Positions 8,870 to 17,464 of a stretch of DNA of 64,000 nt are shown here, in pieces. Position 1 is the stretch's first letter. Every line of letters starts with the position of its first letter. The notes under the pieces were generated by a model. It was not told the DNA's origin. It searched no databases and saw only the letters and a list, made by a program, of their open reading frames with translations. The stretch lies in assembly GCA_947467345.1 (NCBI GenBank), contig CANIHD010000009.1:1-64000 (forward strand), written 5' to 3'. The position numbers and the translations under genes were made by a program. The stretch comes from Alphaproteobacteria bacterium. Lineage in GTDB: Bacteria > Pseudomonadota > Alphaproteobacteria > Micropepsales > Micropepsaceae.

Positions 8870-9847
8870 ATGGTTCGTTTGACACGACGCGATTTTGCGC
8901 TGGGCGCGGCAGGTTTGACGGTCGCTTCCGGCTCCGCTTTCGCGGCCGCGCCGGTCTTCCCGCAGAAGAATATCACGCTGCTTCTGCCCTACGGTCCGGG
9001 CGGCGGATTCGACAGCTTCGCGCGCGCCGTGACGCCAGTCATGGAAACCTATCTGCCACGCAAAGTGAATATCGTGCCGTTCAATCTGCCTACCGGCGGT
9101 GGCGGCAAAGCGATTGCGCAGCTCTATCGTACCCGGCCCGACGGCTACACGATCGGGATGTTCCCCATTCCGGGCGCGCTTATCCTGCAGCAACAGCAGC
9201 GCGCCCGCGTATTCGATCTGCACAAATTCACCTGGCTGGGCACGCTGGGCTCCAGCGACAATTACGCCATCGCCGTACGTGCAGGGTCTCCCATCAAATC
9301 GGTCGCGGATTTGCAGGCGCTGTCCAAACAGCGCGGGGTGAAATTCACCTCAACCGGGCCGGACGGAACGGCCTATCTCGCTAGTGTCATTTCCACGCGG
9401 CTGCTCGGAATCCGTTCCAGATTTATTCTCGGCTATAGCGGTTCCACCGATTACATCGTGGCCGCCATGCGTGGCGATGGGGACGCGGTGGTCGCTGCGG
9501 TCACCAGCCTCAAGCAATTCCATGAATCCGGCAGCATGCGAATCATCGCCAGCTTCGAAGCCCAGAGCACCATGCCGGGCGTTCCTTCGGCCGGAGATCT
9601 CGGCAAGCCGGAGCTGGCCCAGATCACCATCGACCGGATGCTGGCGGCGCCCCCGGGCTTGCCGGCCGATTTGAAGGCCATTCTGACCGGCGCCATCGAC
9701 AAAGCGGTACGCGACCCTCGCGTTTTGGCATGGGCCAAGAGCAACCGGATTCCCTGGGATCCGCACCCCCCTGGGGAGGCCGACGCCACCTTCCGCTCCC
9801 AAGCCGCGTTTTTCGAGAAGTGGAAGGGCTTTCTGCCGGCGACGTGA
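8870..9847 (+). CDS. Tripartite tricarboxylate transporter substrate-binding protein (Bug family), copy 1
   Basis: 325 residues from ATG 8870 with an AAGG ribosome-binding site. The N-terminus RLTRRDFALGAAGL followed by a hydrophobic stretch is a Tat signal, so the protein should be exported folded to the periplasm. It has the Bug-type fold with a YGPGGGFD ligand loop and an SSGSTDYIVAAM-type hinge region (GYSGSTDY). It binds a carboxylated solute and hands it to TctA/TctB encoded downstream. It is a close paralog of the next gene; the second copy suggests a different or broadened substrate. Confidence 0.88.
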   Translation: MVRLTRRDFALGAAGLTVASGSAFAAAPVFPQKNITLLLPYGPGGGFDSFARAVTPVMETYLPRKVNIVPFNLPTGGGGKAIAQLYRTRPDGYTIGMFPIPGALILQQQQRARVFDLHKFTWLGTLGSSDNYAIAVRAGSPIKSVADLQALSKQRGVKFTSTGPDGTAYLASVISTRLLGIRSRFILGYSGSTDYIVAAMRGDGDAVVAAVTSLKQFHESGSMRIIASFEAQSTMPGVPSAGDLGKPELAQITIDRMLAAPPGLPADLKAILTGAIDKAVRDPRVLAWAKSNRIPWDPHPPGEADATFRSQAAFFEKWKGFLPAT

Positions 9848-9965
9848 GCCGGAGCCCCTATCCAAGCGCTTGTCGCAGCGCCCCCCCTGAAATAGCTTAC
9901 GGCCCAAACCAGGACGATGCCGCACGGGATCAGAATCCCAAGGCATGGAATTTTCGGAGGACGTA

Positions 9966-10949
9966 ATGACCCGACTGACGCGACGCGATTTCGTCGCCAC
10001 CACCGGTGCTGCCGGTCTGGCTCTGGCCACGTCCCCCGCCTTTGGCGCCGGCGCCGATTACCCAGCCAAGGACATCACCTTCATCATTCCGAACGGTCCC
10101 GGCGGCAATTTCGATATTTTCGCGCGGCTGATCTCGCCGGTGATGGAAAAATACCTTCCCAAGAAGGTGAGCATCATCCCGCTGAACGTAGCGGCAGGCG
10201 GCGGCGGCAAAGGTCTGACACAGCTCTTCCGCGCTCGTCCTGATGGCTACACGATCGGCATCGTGAACATTCCTGGTGCCTTTATGCTGCAGGAACAGCA
10301 AAAGGGCCGCGCCTTCGATCTGAATAAGATGACTTGGCTGGGCAATATCGCCCAAGGCGAAACCTACGCCATCGCCGTGCGTCCGAACTCGCCGTTGAAG
10401 ACGGTCGCCGACATGGTGGCGCTGTCCAAACAGCGCCCGGTGAAATTCACCTCTACGGGTCCGGAAGGCACGTCCTATTCGGCGATTCTGATTTCCACCG
10501 AGATTCTCGGCGTTCGGCCGCAGATCATCACCGGCTACAAGGGCTCGAACGATTATATCGTTGCGGCGATGCGCGGTGACGGCGATGCCGCACTCGGCAC
10601 GCTCTCCACATTGAAGCGCTTTGTCGATGGCAAGTCGGTGCGCGTGATCGGCACGTTCGAAGCAAAAAGCTCAATTCCTGGCGTTCTGGATGCGCCGGCC
10701 CTCGGCAAACCCGAGCTCAGCCAGATTGTTGTGGAGCGCATGATCGGCGCGCCGCCGGGATTGCCGCCAGCCATCAAGGCCACGTTGCAAGCAGCGCTGG
10801 AAAAGGCGGTGCGTGATCCTACCGTGATCGCCTGGGCCAAGACGCAAGGCCTGCCGTGGATTCCGCAATCGCCGTCCGAAGCCGACAATGTCATGCGCAC
10901 GCAAGCCGCGTTCTTCAACAAGTGGAAGTCGCATCTGCTGGCCGGCTGA
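9966..10949 (+). CDS. Tripartite tricarboxylate transporter substrate-binding protein (Bug family), copy 2
   Basis: 327 residues from ATG 9966, with a strong GGAGG site 7 bases upstream. It carries a Tat signal (RLTRRDFVATTGAAGLALA). It shares long blocks with copy 1: TRLTRRDF, GPGGNFDIFAR, VAAGGGGKGLTQL, RARPDGYTIG, KFTSTGPEGTSY and DYIVAAMRGDGDA. This points to a tandem duplication followed by divergence. The gene lies 44 bases before tctA. Confidence 0.88.
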   Translation: MTRLTRRDFVATTGAAGLALATSPAFGAGADYPAKDITFIIPNGPGGNFDIFARLISPVMEKYLPKKVSIIPLNVAAGGGGKGLTQLFRARPDGYTIGIVNIPGAFMLQEQQKGRAFDLNKMTWLGNIAQGETYAIAVRPNSPLKTVADMVALSKQRPVKFTSTGPEGTSYSAILISTEILGVRPQIITGYKGSNDYIVAAMRGDGDAALGTLSTLKRFVDGKSVRVIGTFEAKSSIPGVLDAPALGKPELSQIVVERMIGAPPGLPPAIKATLQAALEKAVRDPTVIAWAKTQGLPWIPQSPSEADNVMRTQAAFFNKWKSHLLAG

Positions 10950-10993
10950 TAGGCTTCTTTTCGTCCTTTCAAATCACGGAATAGGTTCGCCTC

Positions 10994-12511
10994 ATGCTCG
11001 ATGTATGGCTTGGCGGTGTCCAAAGTCTTATGGACGTCAACGAGATCGTCTTTCTGCTTATCGGGATGTCGATCGGCTTGTTCGTCGGCGTTCTTCCCGG
11101 TCTTGGCGGCACCACGGCTTTAGCGCTTCTAACGCCGGTTACGTTCGGCATGGAGAACACTGAAGCATTGGCGCTTGCCGGTGGTGTGATGGGCGGCGTG
11201 CCGATGGGCGGCGCGGTGACGGCCATTCTTCTCAATACGCCCGGGCAGACGGCGAACGCCGTGACCTGCCTCGACGGGTATCCGCTGGCGCAGCAAGGCA
11301 AGGCCGGACTCGCCATCGGCGCGGCGGCCAGTGCCAATGCCATCGGCGGCATTATCGGCACCATCTCGGTGCTTTTGGTTTTGCCCATCGCAACCAATTT
11401 GGTGCTGCTGTTTGGGCCACCGGAATTTTTCCTCATCGCCATTCTCGGGCTTGTGCTGGTCGCTACTACCTCGCGCGGCAAGATGCTGCGCGCGCTGGTC
11501 GCCGGCGCGTTCGGTTTGATGGTTGCCTCGGTCGGTTACAACGACGTGACGGGCACCGAGCGTTTCACGCTGGGCAATGAATATCTTTGGGACGGCCTGC
11601 ATTTGGCGCCGGCATTGGTCGGCCTGTTCGCCATTGCCGAGATGATGCATCTCTCGGTCAAAGGCGGCTCCATCGCCAAAGCCGATACCAAGGTCGAGAT
11701 CACCAATATGACGGCGGGCCTCTTGGAGGCTTTCAAACATTGGGGAACGATTTTGCGCGGGTCCCTGATCGGGACCTTTGTCGGCGCCATTCCGGGCGTC
11801 GGCGTCACCGTGGCGTCATTTCTCTCTTACTCCATGACGGTGCAGGCCTCGAAAGATCCCGAGAGCTTCGGCAAGGGCAACATCAAGGGCGTGATTGCGC
11901 CGGAAGCCGCCATCAACGCTAAAGACGGCGCGGCGCTGATTCCGACGCTTGCCTTCGGCCTTCCCGGCGGCGCCGAGATGGCGGTGTTCATGGGCATCCT
12001 TATCTTGCACGGCATGCAGCCCGGGCCCCTGATGCTCATCGAACATCAGGTCGAAATTTACAGCCTGGTGTGGGCGCTGACCCTTTCTTGCGTGCTGTCG
12101 TCGTTTGTCGGCCTGTTGTTCGCGCGGCCCTTAGCCAAGCTCACGCAAATCGACACGCAGCTTTTGGCGCCGATCATCATCGCAATTTCATTGGTTGGCT
12201 CCTACGCCATCGATATGACGATCGAGAACGTTGTTCTCAGTGCGGTGTTCGGCGTGATCGGCTATCTGATGATCCGCTTTGACTATCCGCGCATCACGCT
12301 GGTGGTAGCGATGGTTCTCGGCAGTCTGGCGGAGCGCAATTATCACCAATCCATGCTGATGAGCGACGGTGATTGGGGCATTTATCTTGCCCGCATTCCA
12401 AGCGCCATTCTTGTCGTGTGCATCGTGCTGTCGCTGCTTTCGCCCGCCATGCGCCCCTTCTTCAAGCGGTTGGCCGCGCGCCGCCTCGCCACCAAAGGGC
12501 TCGTGCCATGA
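10994..12511 (+). CDS. tctA: Tripartite tricarboxylate transporter large membrane subunit
   Basis: 505 residues, multi-spanning (about 11-12 membrane segments). It matches TctA: the N-terminal GLFVGVLPGLGGTTALALLTP block is the family signature, repeated in part at FVGAIPGVGVTVASFLSY and AFGLPGGAEMAVFMG. It forms the secondary transport channel for the carboxylate delivered by the Bug proteins. The TGA overlaps the ATG of tctB (ATGA at 12508-12511). This family normally has the gene order TctC-TctB-TctA; here A precedes B. Confidence 0.94.
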   Translation: MLDVWLGGVQSLMDVNEIVFLLIGMSIGLFVGVLPGLGGTTALALLTPVTFGMENTEALALAGGVMGGVPMGGAVTAILLNTPGQTANAVTCLDGYPLAQQGKAGLAIGAAASANAIGGIIGTISVLLVLPIATNLVLLFGPPEFFLIAILGLVLVATTSRGKMLRALVAGAFGLMVASVGYNDVTGTERFTLGNEYLWDGLHLAPALVGLFAIAEMMHLSVKGGSIAKADTKVEITNMTAGLLEAFKHWGTILRGSLIGTFVGAIPGVGVTVASFLSYSMTVQASKDPESFGKGNIKGVIAPEAAINAKDGAALIPTLAFGLPGGAEMAVFMGILILHGMQPGPLMLIEHQVEIYSLVWALTLSCVLSSFVGLLFARPLAKLTQIDTQLLAPIIIAISLVGSYAIDMTIENVVLSAVFGVIGYLMIRFDYPRITLVVAMVLGSLAERNYHQSMLMSDGDWGIYLARIPSAILVVCIVLSLLSPAMRPFFKRLAARRLATKGLVP

Positions 12512-12996
12512 CGCGCGTTCTCGGCACCAAGCTGATCGAGTACATGCCCGCTGTCGGGATGCTTGTGCTTACCATTCTCTATCTCGCGACGGCCTCCGGC
12601 TATGAATACGAGGCGCGCGAGGCGCCTATGGCCGTGGGCTGGGTGATGCTGGTTCTGTTGGTGCTGGATCTGGTCTCCCGCACCTCCACGCCGTTCGGAC
12701 ACGCGCTGTTGAAATTTCTCAATCCCTCGGCGGAGGAAGCTTCGGAAGAACGCTTTCCCATTTCAAAGCAGCTCAGCGCCATGCTCTGGGTCGCCGCTTA
12801 CACCGCGATGCTGGTTTTTGTCGGCGTTTTGATTGCGACGCCGCTTTATGTCTTCGGCTCCATGCGTTTCCACGGCAAGCGCACCTATGCCACTGCCGCC
12901 TTCGCCGCAGTTTTGGTGACGCTCTTCACCTGGGCGCTGTTCCAAGTGGCTTTGCGCGTGACGCTCTACCCCGGCCTTTTGTTCGCGGAGTATTGA
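12508..12996 (+). CDS. tctB: Tripartite tricarboxylate transporter small membrane subunit
   Basis: 162 residues with four predicted membrane helices (around 15-31, 46-60, 90-112 and 125-150), the layout of TctB. Start ATG 12508 overlaps the tctA stop. Its own stop overlaps the following VOC gene start by one base. Sequence conservation in TctB is low, so the call depends on size, topology and position. Confidence 0.85.
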   Translation: MTRVLGTKLIEYMPAVGMLVLTILYLATASGYEYEAREAPMAVGWVMLVLLVLDLVSRTSTPFGHALLKFLNPSAEEASEERFPISKQLSAMLWVAAYTAMLVFVGVLIATPLYVFGSMRFHGKRTYATAAFAAVLVTLFTWALFQVALRVTLYPGLLFAEY

Positions 12997-13373
12997 TGTC
13001 GTTCGTTAAGGGCCTCGCTCATATCGGCATTCGTGTGCACGATCTGGCGCGCAGCCGCGCCTTCTACGAACAGCTCGGTTTTACATTCGCATGGGGTCCG
13101 GCGGGTCCGGAGCCGGTGGCGGCGATGAATCATCCCTCGGGGCTGGAGCTGAATTTCATCCTCAACGCGCCGCAGGCGAAAGAACCTAATATTTTGATGG
13201 ATGTAGCGGAGAAGCACGCAGGCATTACGCATTTCGCGCTTAAGATTTCCGATGTTGCAGCGGCGGAAGCCGCGCTCAACGAAGCCGGAATCGTGCTGAG
13301 CGGAAAGCGCGGGACGGTCGCTATCTTCGTGCGTGATCCTGATGGCAATGTGATCGAGTTTGCGAGTGATTGA
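12996..13373 (+). CDS. VOC-superfamily (glyoxalase/extradiol-dioxygenase fold) protein
   Basis: 125 residues, start ATG 12996 preferred to TTG 12993. One VOC domain is visible: HIGIRVHDLARSRAFYEQLGF at the N-terminus, HFALKISD in the middle, and VRDPDGNVIEF at the end. Metal-ligand candidates are His10 (AHIGI), the His of THFAL, and the terminal Glu of NVIEF. Such proteins act as lactoylglutathione lyases, isomerases or dioxygenases. Placement between a carboxylate transporter and a bicupin suggests a catabolic step on the imported compound. Confidence 0.8.
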   Translation: MSFVKGLAHIGIRVHDLARSRAFYEQLGFTFAWGPAGPEPVAAMNHPSGLELNFILNAPQAKEPNILMDVAEKHAGITHFALKISDVAAAEAALNEAGIVLSGKRGTVAIFVRDPDGNVIEFASD

Positions 13374-13382
13374 GGAAGGCCC

Positions 13383-14606
13383 ATGCACGACCTCGTAGGG
13401 CGCGACAGCCATTGGCATGAACCGTCGGGTGACAATCGCGCCGGCTTCGGTAAATTCGAACGTCCGAAATCGCCCTATGATGTGTTCATGGAGTCGGAAG
13501 ACATTCCGGTCTTTCGCGGGATTGGTATTTCCAAAGTACAGAATCTGCCGCTGAAGCCGTGGAAGCGCACTGGCGGCAAAGGAAGTTTCATTCAGCTTTA
13601 TGGCACCGAGGGCAAATGGGGCTCCTTCGTTGTCGAGGTGCCGGGTGCGGGCGCGCTGCATCCGATGCGTCACCTCTACGAGGAAATCTATTACGTCATT
13701 GAAGGTCGCGGCACGACAGAGGTCTGGCTCGACGACGAGAAGAAGCGCCATGTCTTCGAATGGCAACAAGGCTCGCTGTTTTCCATTCCGGTGAATGCGT
13801 GGTTTCGTATCGTCAACGCGAGTTCCGCGCCGGCTTTGCTTTTGGCCGGAAACACGGCGCCGAATCTGCTTAATCTGATCAAGAACACCGGCGCAATTTT
13901 CGACAATCCCTATCGCTTCGGCGACCGCTTTTCGAACGCGCCGGATTTCTACAAATACAAGGGCGACGTGCTGCCCGATCCGGTGCGCGGGCTTGCCATG
14001 CGCAGCACCAATTTCATTCCCGATATCGCGAATTGCGATCTGCCGCTCGACAATCGCCGCTCGCCCGGCTCGCGCCGCATCGAACCCAATATGACGGGCA
14101 ATAGTTTTTATCTCTGGATCGGTGAGCATCAGACCGGGCGCTATTCCAAAGCGCATGCGCATTCGTCTTGCGTCATGCTCATTTGCATCAAGGGCAAAGG
14201 CTACACGTACACGTGGCCCGAGAGCCTGGGACCGCGCCCATGGGAAGCGGGTAAGGGCGCCGAGGTGAAGCGCATCGATTACGAGCCGGTGGGGATTGTT
14301 TCCGCTGCGCCGGGGGGCGCCAATTGGTGCCACCAACATTTCGGCGTTTCAAAAGAAGCATTGCGCCTCACCGCGTGGTACGGACCGAACCATCCGGCGC
14401 GCGATCCCGGGCAAGCCGGCGAGAAGCTGATCGATTTCGGCGCCATCGATATGGACGAGGGCGGCACTGCGATTCCCTATTCGATGGAAGATCCTTACAT
14501 CCGTGCCGAATACGAAGCGCATCTGGCGCGCGAGGGCGTGCCGTCGCGTATGGATCCGGAATGGTACAAGCCCGGCGTGAAAACGGGTTCGGCCGGCGGG
14601 GATTAA
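13383..14606 (+). CDS. Bicupin, gentisate-dioxygenase-like, copy 1
   Basis: 407 residues with two cupin domains. The N-terminal cupin has RHLYEEIYYVIEGRG (about residue 98 onward). The C-terminal cupin has HAHSSCVMLICIKGKG plus a later CHQHFG, which supplies the three-His set expected for a metal site; the motif-1 glutamate is absent there. The architecture is that of gentisate 1,2-dioxygenase and related ring-cleaving bicupins, but key substrate residues cannot be assigned. A paralog lies at 27961-29187. Likely co-transcribed with the TTT transporter genes (9-base gap to the VOC gene). Confidence 0.78.
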   Translation: MHDLVGRDSHWHEPSGDNRAGFGKFERPKSPYDVFMESEDIPVFRGIGISKVQNLPLKPWKRTGGKGSFIQLYGTEGKWGSFVVEVPGAGALHPMRHLYEEIYYVIEGRGTTEVWLDDEKKRHVFEWQQGSLFSIPVNAWFRIVNASSAPALLLAGNTAPNLLNLIKNTGAIFDNPYRFGDRFSNAPDFYKYKGDVLPDPVRGLAMRSTNFIPDIANCDLPLDNRRSPGSRRIEPNMTGNSFYLWIGEHQTGRYSKAHAHSSCVMLICIKGKGYTYTWPESLGPRPWEAGKGAEVKRIDYEPVGIVSAAPGGANWCHQHFGVSKEALRLTAWYGPNHPARDPGQAGEKLIDFGAIDMDEGGTAIPYSMEDPYIRAEYEAHLAREGVPSRMDPEWYKPGVKTGSAGGD

Positions 14607-14612
14607 ATCTTT

Positions 14613-14716
14613 CCATTCATCATTCGAGACGCGCGCGTCGCGCGCTCCTCAGGATGAGGTACTAGTTTAACCCTCATGGTGAGGAGGCCGCGTCAGCGGC
14701 CGTCTCGAACCATGAG
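14613..14716. repeat. REP-like palindromic intergenic repeat
   Basis: Two GC-rich dyads follow each other. One is CGAGACGCGCGCGTCGCGCGCTCCTCAGGATGAGG-like (14625-14659). The other runs from CCTCATGGTGAGGAG (14672) through a CCGCGTCAGCGG palindrome to CGTCTCGAACCATGAG (14715). The outer arms CCTCATGGT and ACCATGAG pair. This is the form of repeated extragenic palindromes common in alphaproteobacterial genomes. It may act as a transcript end for the bicupin gene and for the convergent DoxX gene. Confidence 0.7.
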
Positions 14717-14725
14717 ATGCAATGC

Positions 14726-15157
14726 TCAATTCCACTTGCCGCCGATGTTCAGGCTGTAGCGCCCTGCGCCTTGCAGCAGAACGACGACGCTTCCCACCAA
14801 GAAGAACAGCGGCACTTCGATTCGCCAGCTGACGCCGTTTTCGGTGAGCTGCCACAGATGGCCCGTGTGGACATGCGCCATCAGAAAAGCCAGCACCATC
14901 CAAAACGTCATCACGCCGGCGCCGATGCGCGCAAAAACCCCGAGGATGACCATGATGGGCGCGAGGCCTTCGAAGAAGATCGCTGTATAGGCGAGCTCGA
15001 TCGGCAAGCCCCACGCCATCAGCGTGTCGCGGATCGCCTGTTCGCCCAACAGCACCGCGCGGGTGTGAAACAGAATCAAAACACCGAGCGCGATGCGGTT
15101 TATGGCCTTGGCCAGATCGTCGCGTTTCTCTTTCTCGTCGTTTGAAAAACTCGTCAT
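14726..15157 (-). CDS. DoxX-family membrane protein
   Basis: 143 residues with four hydrophobic segments (about 18-35, 58-80, 82-97 and 110-130) and the family-like FEGLAPIMVILG and FARIGAGVMTF blocks. DoxX proteins are inner-membrane proteins, some linked to thiosulfate:quinone oxidoreductases, most of unknown function. It is convergent with the bicupin gene and 45 bases downstream of the DUF6152-like gene, so those two may form a transcript. Confidence 0.75.
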   Translation of the reverse strand: MTSFSNDEKEKRDDLAKAINRIALGVLILFHTRAVLLGEQAIRDTLMAWGLPIELAYTAIFFEGLAPIMVILGVFARIGAGVMTFWMVLAFLMAHVHTGHLWQLTENGVSWRIEVPLFFLVGSVVVLLQGAGRYSLNIGGKWN

Positions 15158-15202
15158 GACCTGCTCCTAAATCTCGCGCTAGGTCACGTCGCTGTGAACA
15201 GC

Positions 15203-15604
15203 TCAGTCGAACTCGCGGCCCGGATGACGTTCATGTGTTGCCGGCAAATCCTGGCCGTCAAGCGCCAGCACATAGCCGCCGAGGCACCCGGGTCCGCCGC
15301 TGCGCAAGGGATAGCAGCTGATCTTGATGTTGGAGCCCACTTTCAGCATGTCGCCGGTCCAGCCTTTGCGCTGCAACTGGCCGATGGCGGCGCCTTCCAA
15401 TGCCCAAACCTTGGTCGTGCCATCGGGATTCGCAACATAGATGTACAGCCACACATGCGGATTGGCCCAGCGCACCTCTTTAATGGCGCCTTGGATTTGA
15501 ATTTCGCCCGACGCGTCATACATCGCATGGGAATGATGCGCGGCTACCGGGGCTGCGGAAGCGAGCGTGGCGAAGGCTGCAAGCGCAAACAGGCTGGGCT
15601 TCAT
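15203..15604 (-). CDS. Secreted DUF6152-like protein
   Basis: 133 residues with a signal peptide MKPSLFALAAFATLASAAPVAA. The mature start HHSHAMYD, then GAIKEVRWANPHVWLYI and GDMLKVGSNI, match the small periplasmic DUF6152 group. That group tends to occur near metal- or steroid-related catabolic genes. No catalytic residues are evident; the histidine-rich N-terminus could bind metal. Function unknown. Confidence 0.75.
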   Translation of the reverse strand: MKPSLFALAAFATLASAAPVAAHHSHAMYDASGEIQIQGAIKEVRWANPHVWLYIYVANPDGTTKVWALEGAAIGQLQRKGWTGDMLKVGSNIKISCYPLRSGGPGCLGGYVLALDGQDLPATHERHPGREFD

Positions 15605-15826
15605 TGATGGCTCCCCGAGCGAATTCGTGACAATATTAGGCGGTTAGAGGCGAAACACATACCCCAAAAGCGGGGCATGGCTGTACCGCTATTGCCATAC
15701 ATTCTAGCATGGTTTCACCCAAGTTCGTGGTCTAAGGTTTTAGATGAGAGAGCCTCCGTTGGGTTTTAGCGGGAATGCCCGCCAGCGCCTTAAGGACGGC
15801 CCAAAATGGAATGATTTAGGGAGGTC

Positions 15827-17068
15827 ATGATGCGGTTTGCGATTCTCGTCTCGGCGGCGTTAGCGATTCTGTTCGCGAACCCCGTGTCGGCGGCGGACGA
15901 CCCCTGGGCCACCTATGTGAACCGGCAAGACCGCTTCGCTATCAATCTGCCAGGCCAGCCGAAAATCGAGGAATTCACTTATACCTCGGAATATAAATCG
16001 CCTTGGAAGGCGAGGCGCTACACGGTTGAGTACGAGGGTTACATCTACCGGATGACGGTGGTGGACATGAGCAATTCTGTTCTCCCCGCGAACACTGATC
16101 CGTCCCGCGATATCGGCCCAGGAATCGAGAAGCGCGGCGCCATGGCCTTCGCGGCCACGAATTTGCGCAAGACCGGGCAGGTGACACTCGACACCTATGA
16201 CCAATTGCAAGTGATCCCCGGCCACAAACTGGAAATCATCTTGCCGGACGGGCGCCAAAACATTGTCGAGATGCATACGCACTATAATTTTCTTTACATC
16301 CAGGAATGCATTTCGCCGAAGGACGCGGTTCCCGGCTATGACGTGCAGAGCTCAATGGAATTTCTTGACGCCAATGGCGGCGTGCCGCGCTACGACGACG
16401 CCGGATTTCCGGGGAAGGTCCCACTGGTGTCCGCCGCCGCTTTGGCCCCGCGCGCTCCCGTGCCCGCCGGCTGGATCAATTATGTGAACCGCGCCGATCT
16501 TTTCGCGCTGAATCTGCCGTCACAACCACGCGTGGAAGAGTTCGCCTTCAAATCCGCTCAGGGCTCGCCCTGGATGGCGCGGCGCTACATTTCAGAACGC
16601 GATGGTCACCGTTATGTCCTCACCGCGATTGACACGAGCACCACGGCGCTGACACCCGACAAAGACGCGTTTCGCAATGCCGCGCGGCCTGCGAGCGAAA
16701 AGAGTGGCGCCCTGTCGAACGCGGCCTGGGATTTGCGCAAGACCGGAGTTGTGACCCGCGACATCTATCAAGAGTTGCAAGGCGCGCCTGGCCTCCGGAT
16801 GGAGATCACATTGCCTGACGGACGGCAGAGCATTGTCGAGCTCTACGCCCTTAGCGACAGGCTCTACATTTTAGTGAGCATGGCGCCGAAGGGCGCACCT
16901 CCCGGTTATAACGTTCCCGGCTCGCTGGCCTTGCTGGACGCCAACGGAAATGTGCCGCGCTATCAGGACAATGGCCGCACCTTCCCGTCCTTCGTGACCA
17001 TGACCGGCGACGGTGCTGGCGCGGCGGGACGCGCACCTGGCGTCGGCCCCGGCGGCGCAGCGCAGTAA
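15827..17068 (+). CDS. Periplasmic protein with internal tandem duplication, function unknown
   Basis: 413 residues with a signal peptide (cleavage likely after NPVSA). Two copies of a domain of about 185 residues follow. Both open with YVNRxDxFAxNLPxQPxxEEF, continue with SPWxARRY, and later contain LRKTGxVTxDxYxxLQ, LEIxLPDGRQ(N/S)IVE and a closing DANGxVPRY. Similar single domains are annotated as hypothetical. The C-terminal tail is Gly/Ala-rich. A GGGAGG ribosome-binding site precedes ATG 15827. The gene ends 3 bases before a convergent gene. Confidence 0.8.
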   Translation: MMRFAILVSAALAILFANPVSAADDPWATYVNRQDRFAINLPGQPKIEEFTYTSEYKSPWKARRYTVEYEGYIYRMTVVDMSNSVLPANTDPSRDIGPGIEKRGAMAFAATNLRKTGQVTLDTYDQLQVIPGHKLEIILPDGRQNIVEMHTHYNFLYIQECISPKDAVPGYDVQSSMEFLDANGGVPRYDDAGFPGKVPLVSAAALAPRAPVPAGWINYVNRADLFALNLPSQPRVEEFAFKSAQGSPWMARRYISERDGHRYVLTAIDTSTTALTPDKDAFRNAARPASEKSGALSNAAWDLRKTGVVTRDIYQELQGAPGLRMEITLPDGRQSIVELYALSDRLYILVSMAPKGAPPGYNVPGSLALLDANGNVPRYQDNGRTFPSFVTMTGDGAGAAGRAPGVGPGGAAQ

Positions 17069-17071
17069 GCG

Positions 17072-17464
17072 CTAACGCGAGGAAGGCCAGCGCGTTGGCG
17101 TGAGTGAAATGGGAATCGCTTCGCCGAATGCACGCCAGTGATGTTTGGCGATGATTTCGTTGCTTTCGACAGCTTTGCGGTTTGGCCCGAGCGACCAGGT
17201 GATGTGATAGACACTGCCATCGGGGCGCGCAGTGCTGCCGTCAATCGCGACGACCATCGCTTCGACGCCAGTGCCGTCATCGCTGAGGCCAATAATCGCG
17301 GCGCTTACGGGCGGCGGTAGCGGCCAGGTTTCTGGCACTGGGCTCATCAGCGTGACATGATCGGCGACGATGTTCGCGTAGCGGGGCGGAAAGCGCGACA
17401 GAAGAGTCTCGCGCTCGCTGCGGTCCAGCTTCCAGCCGAGAACATTGTTTGTGCTCTCGCTCAT
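17072..17464 (-). CDS. Small protein with two HxT motifs, 2H-phosphoesterase-like
   Basis: 130 residues, no signal peptide. Two motifs, HVTL (36-39) and HITW (near residue 86), are spaced by about 50 residues. This is the pattern of 2H phosphoesterases, including the cyclic phosphodiesterase domain of fungal and plant tRNA ligases. The family assignment is a motif-level inference. The start ATG overlaps the GH3 gene stop (ATGA at 17461-17464), so it is the third gene of an acylase-GH3 operon. Confidence 0.55.
   Translation of the reverse strand: MSESTNNVLGWKLDRSERETLLSRFPPRYANIVADHVTLMSPVPETWPLPPPVSAAIIGLSDDGTGVEAMVVAIDGSTARPDGSVYHITWSLGPNRKAVESNEIIAKHHWRAFGEAIPISLTPTRWPSSR

Noticed and set aside
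12966-14339. 457-codon open frame on the minus strand opposite the VOC and bicupin genes
   Set aside because: It is antisense to two well-supported genes, contains no recognisable domain, and reflects the GC-rich codon pattern of the plus-strand genes.
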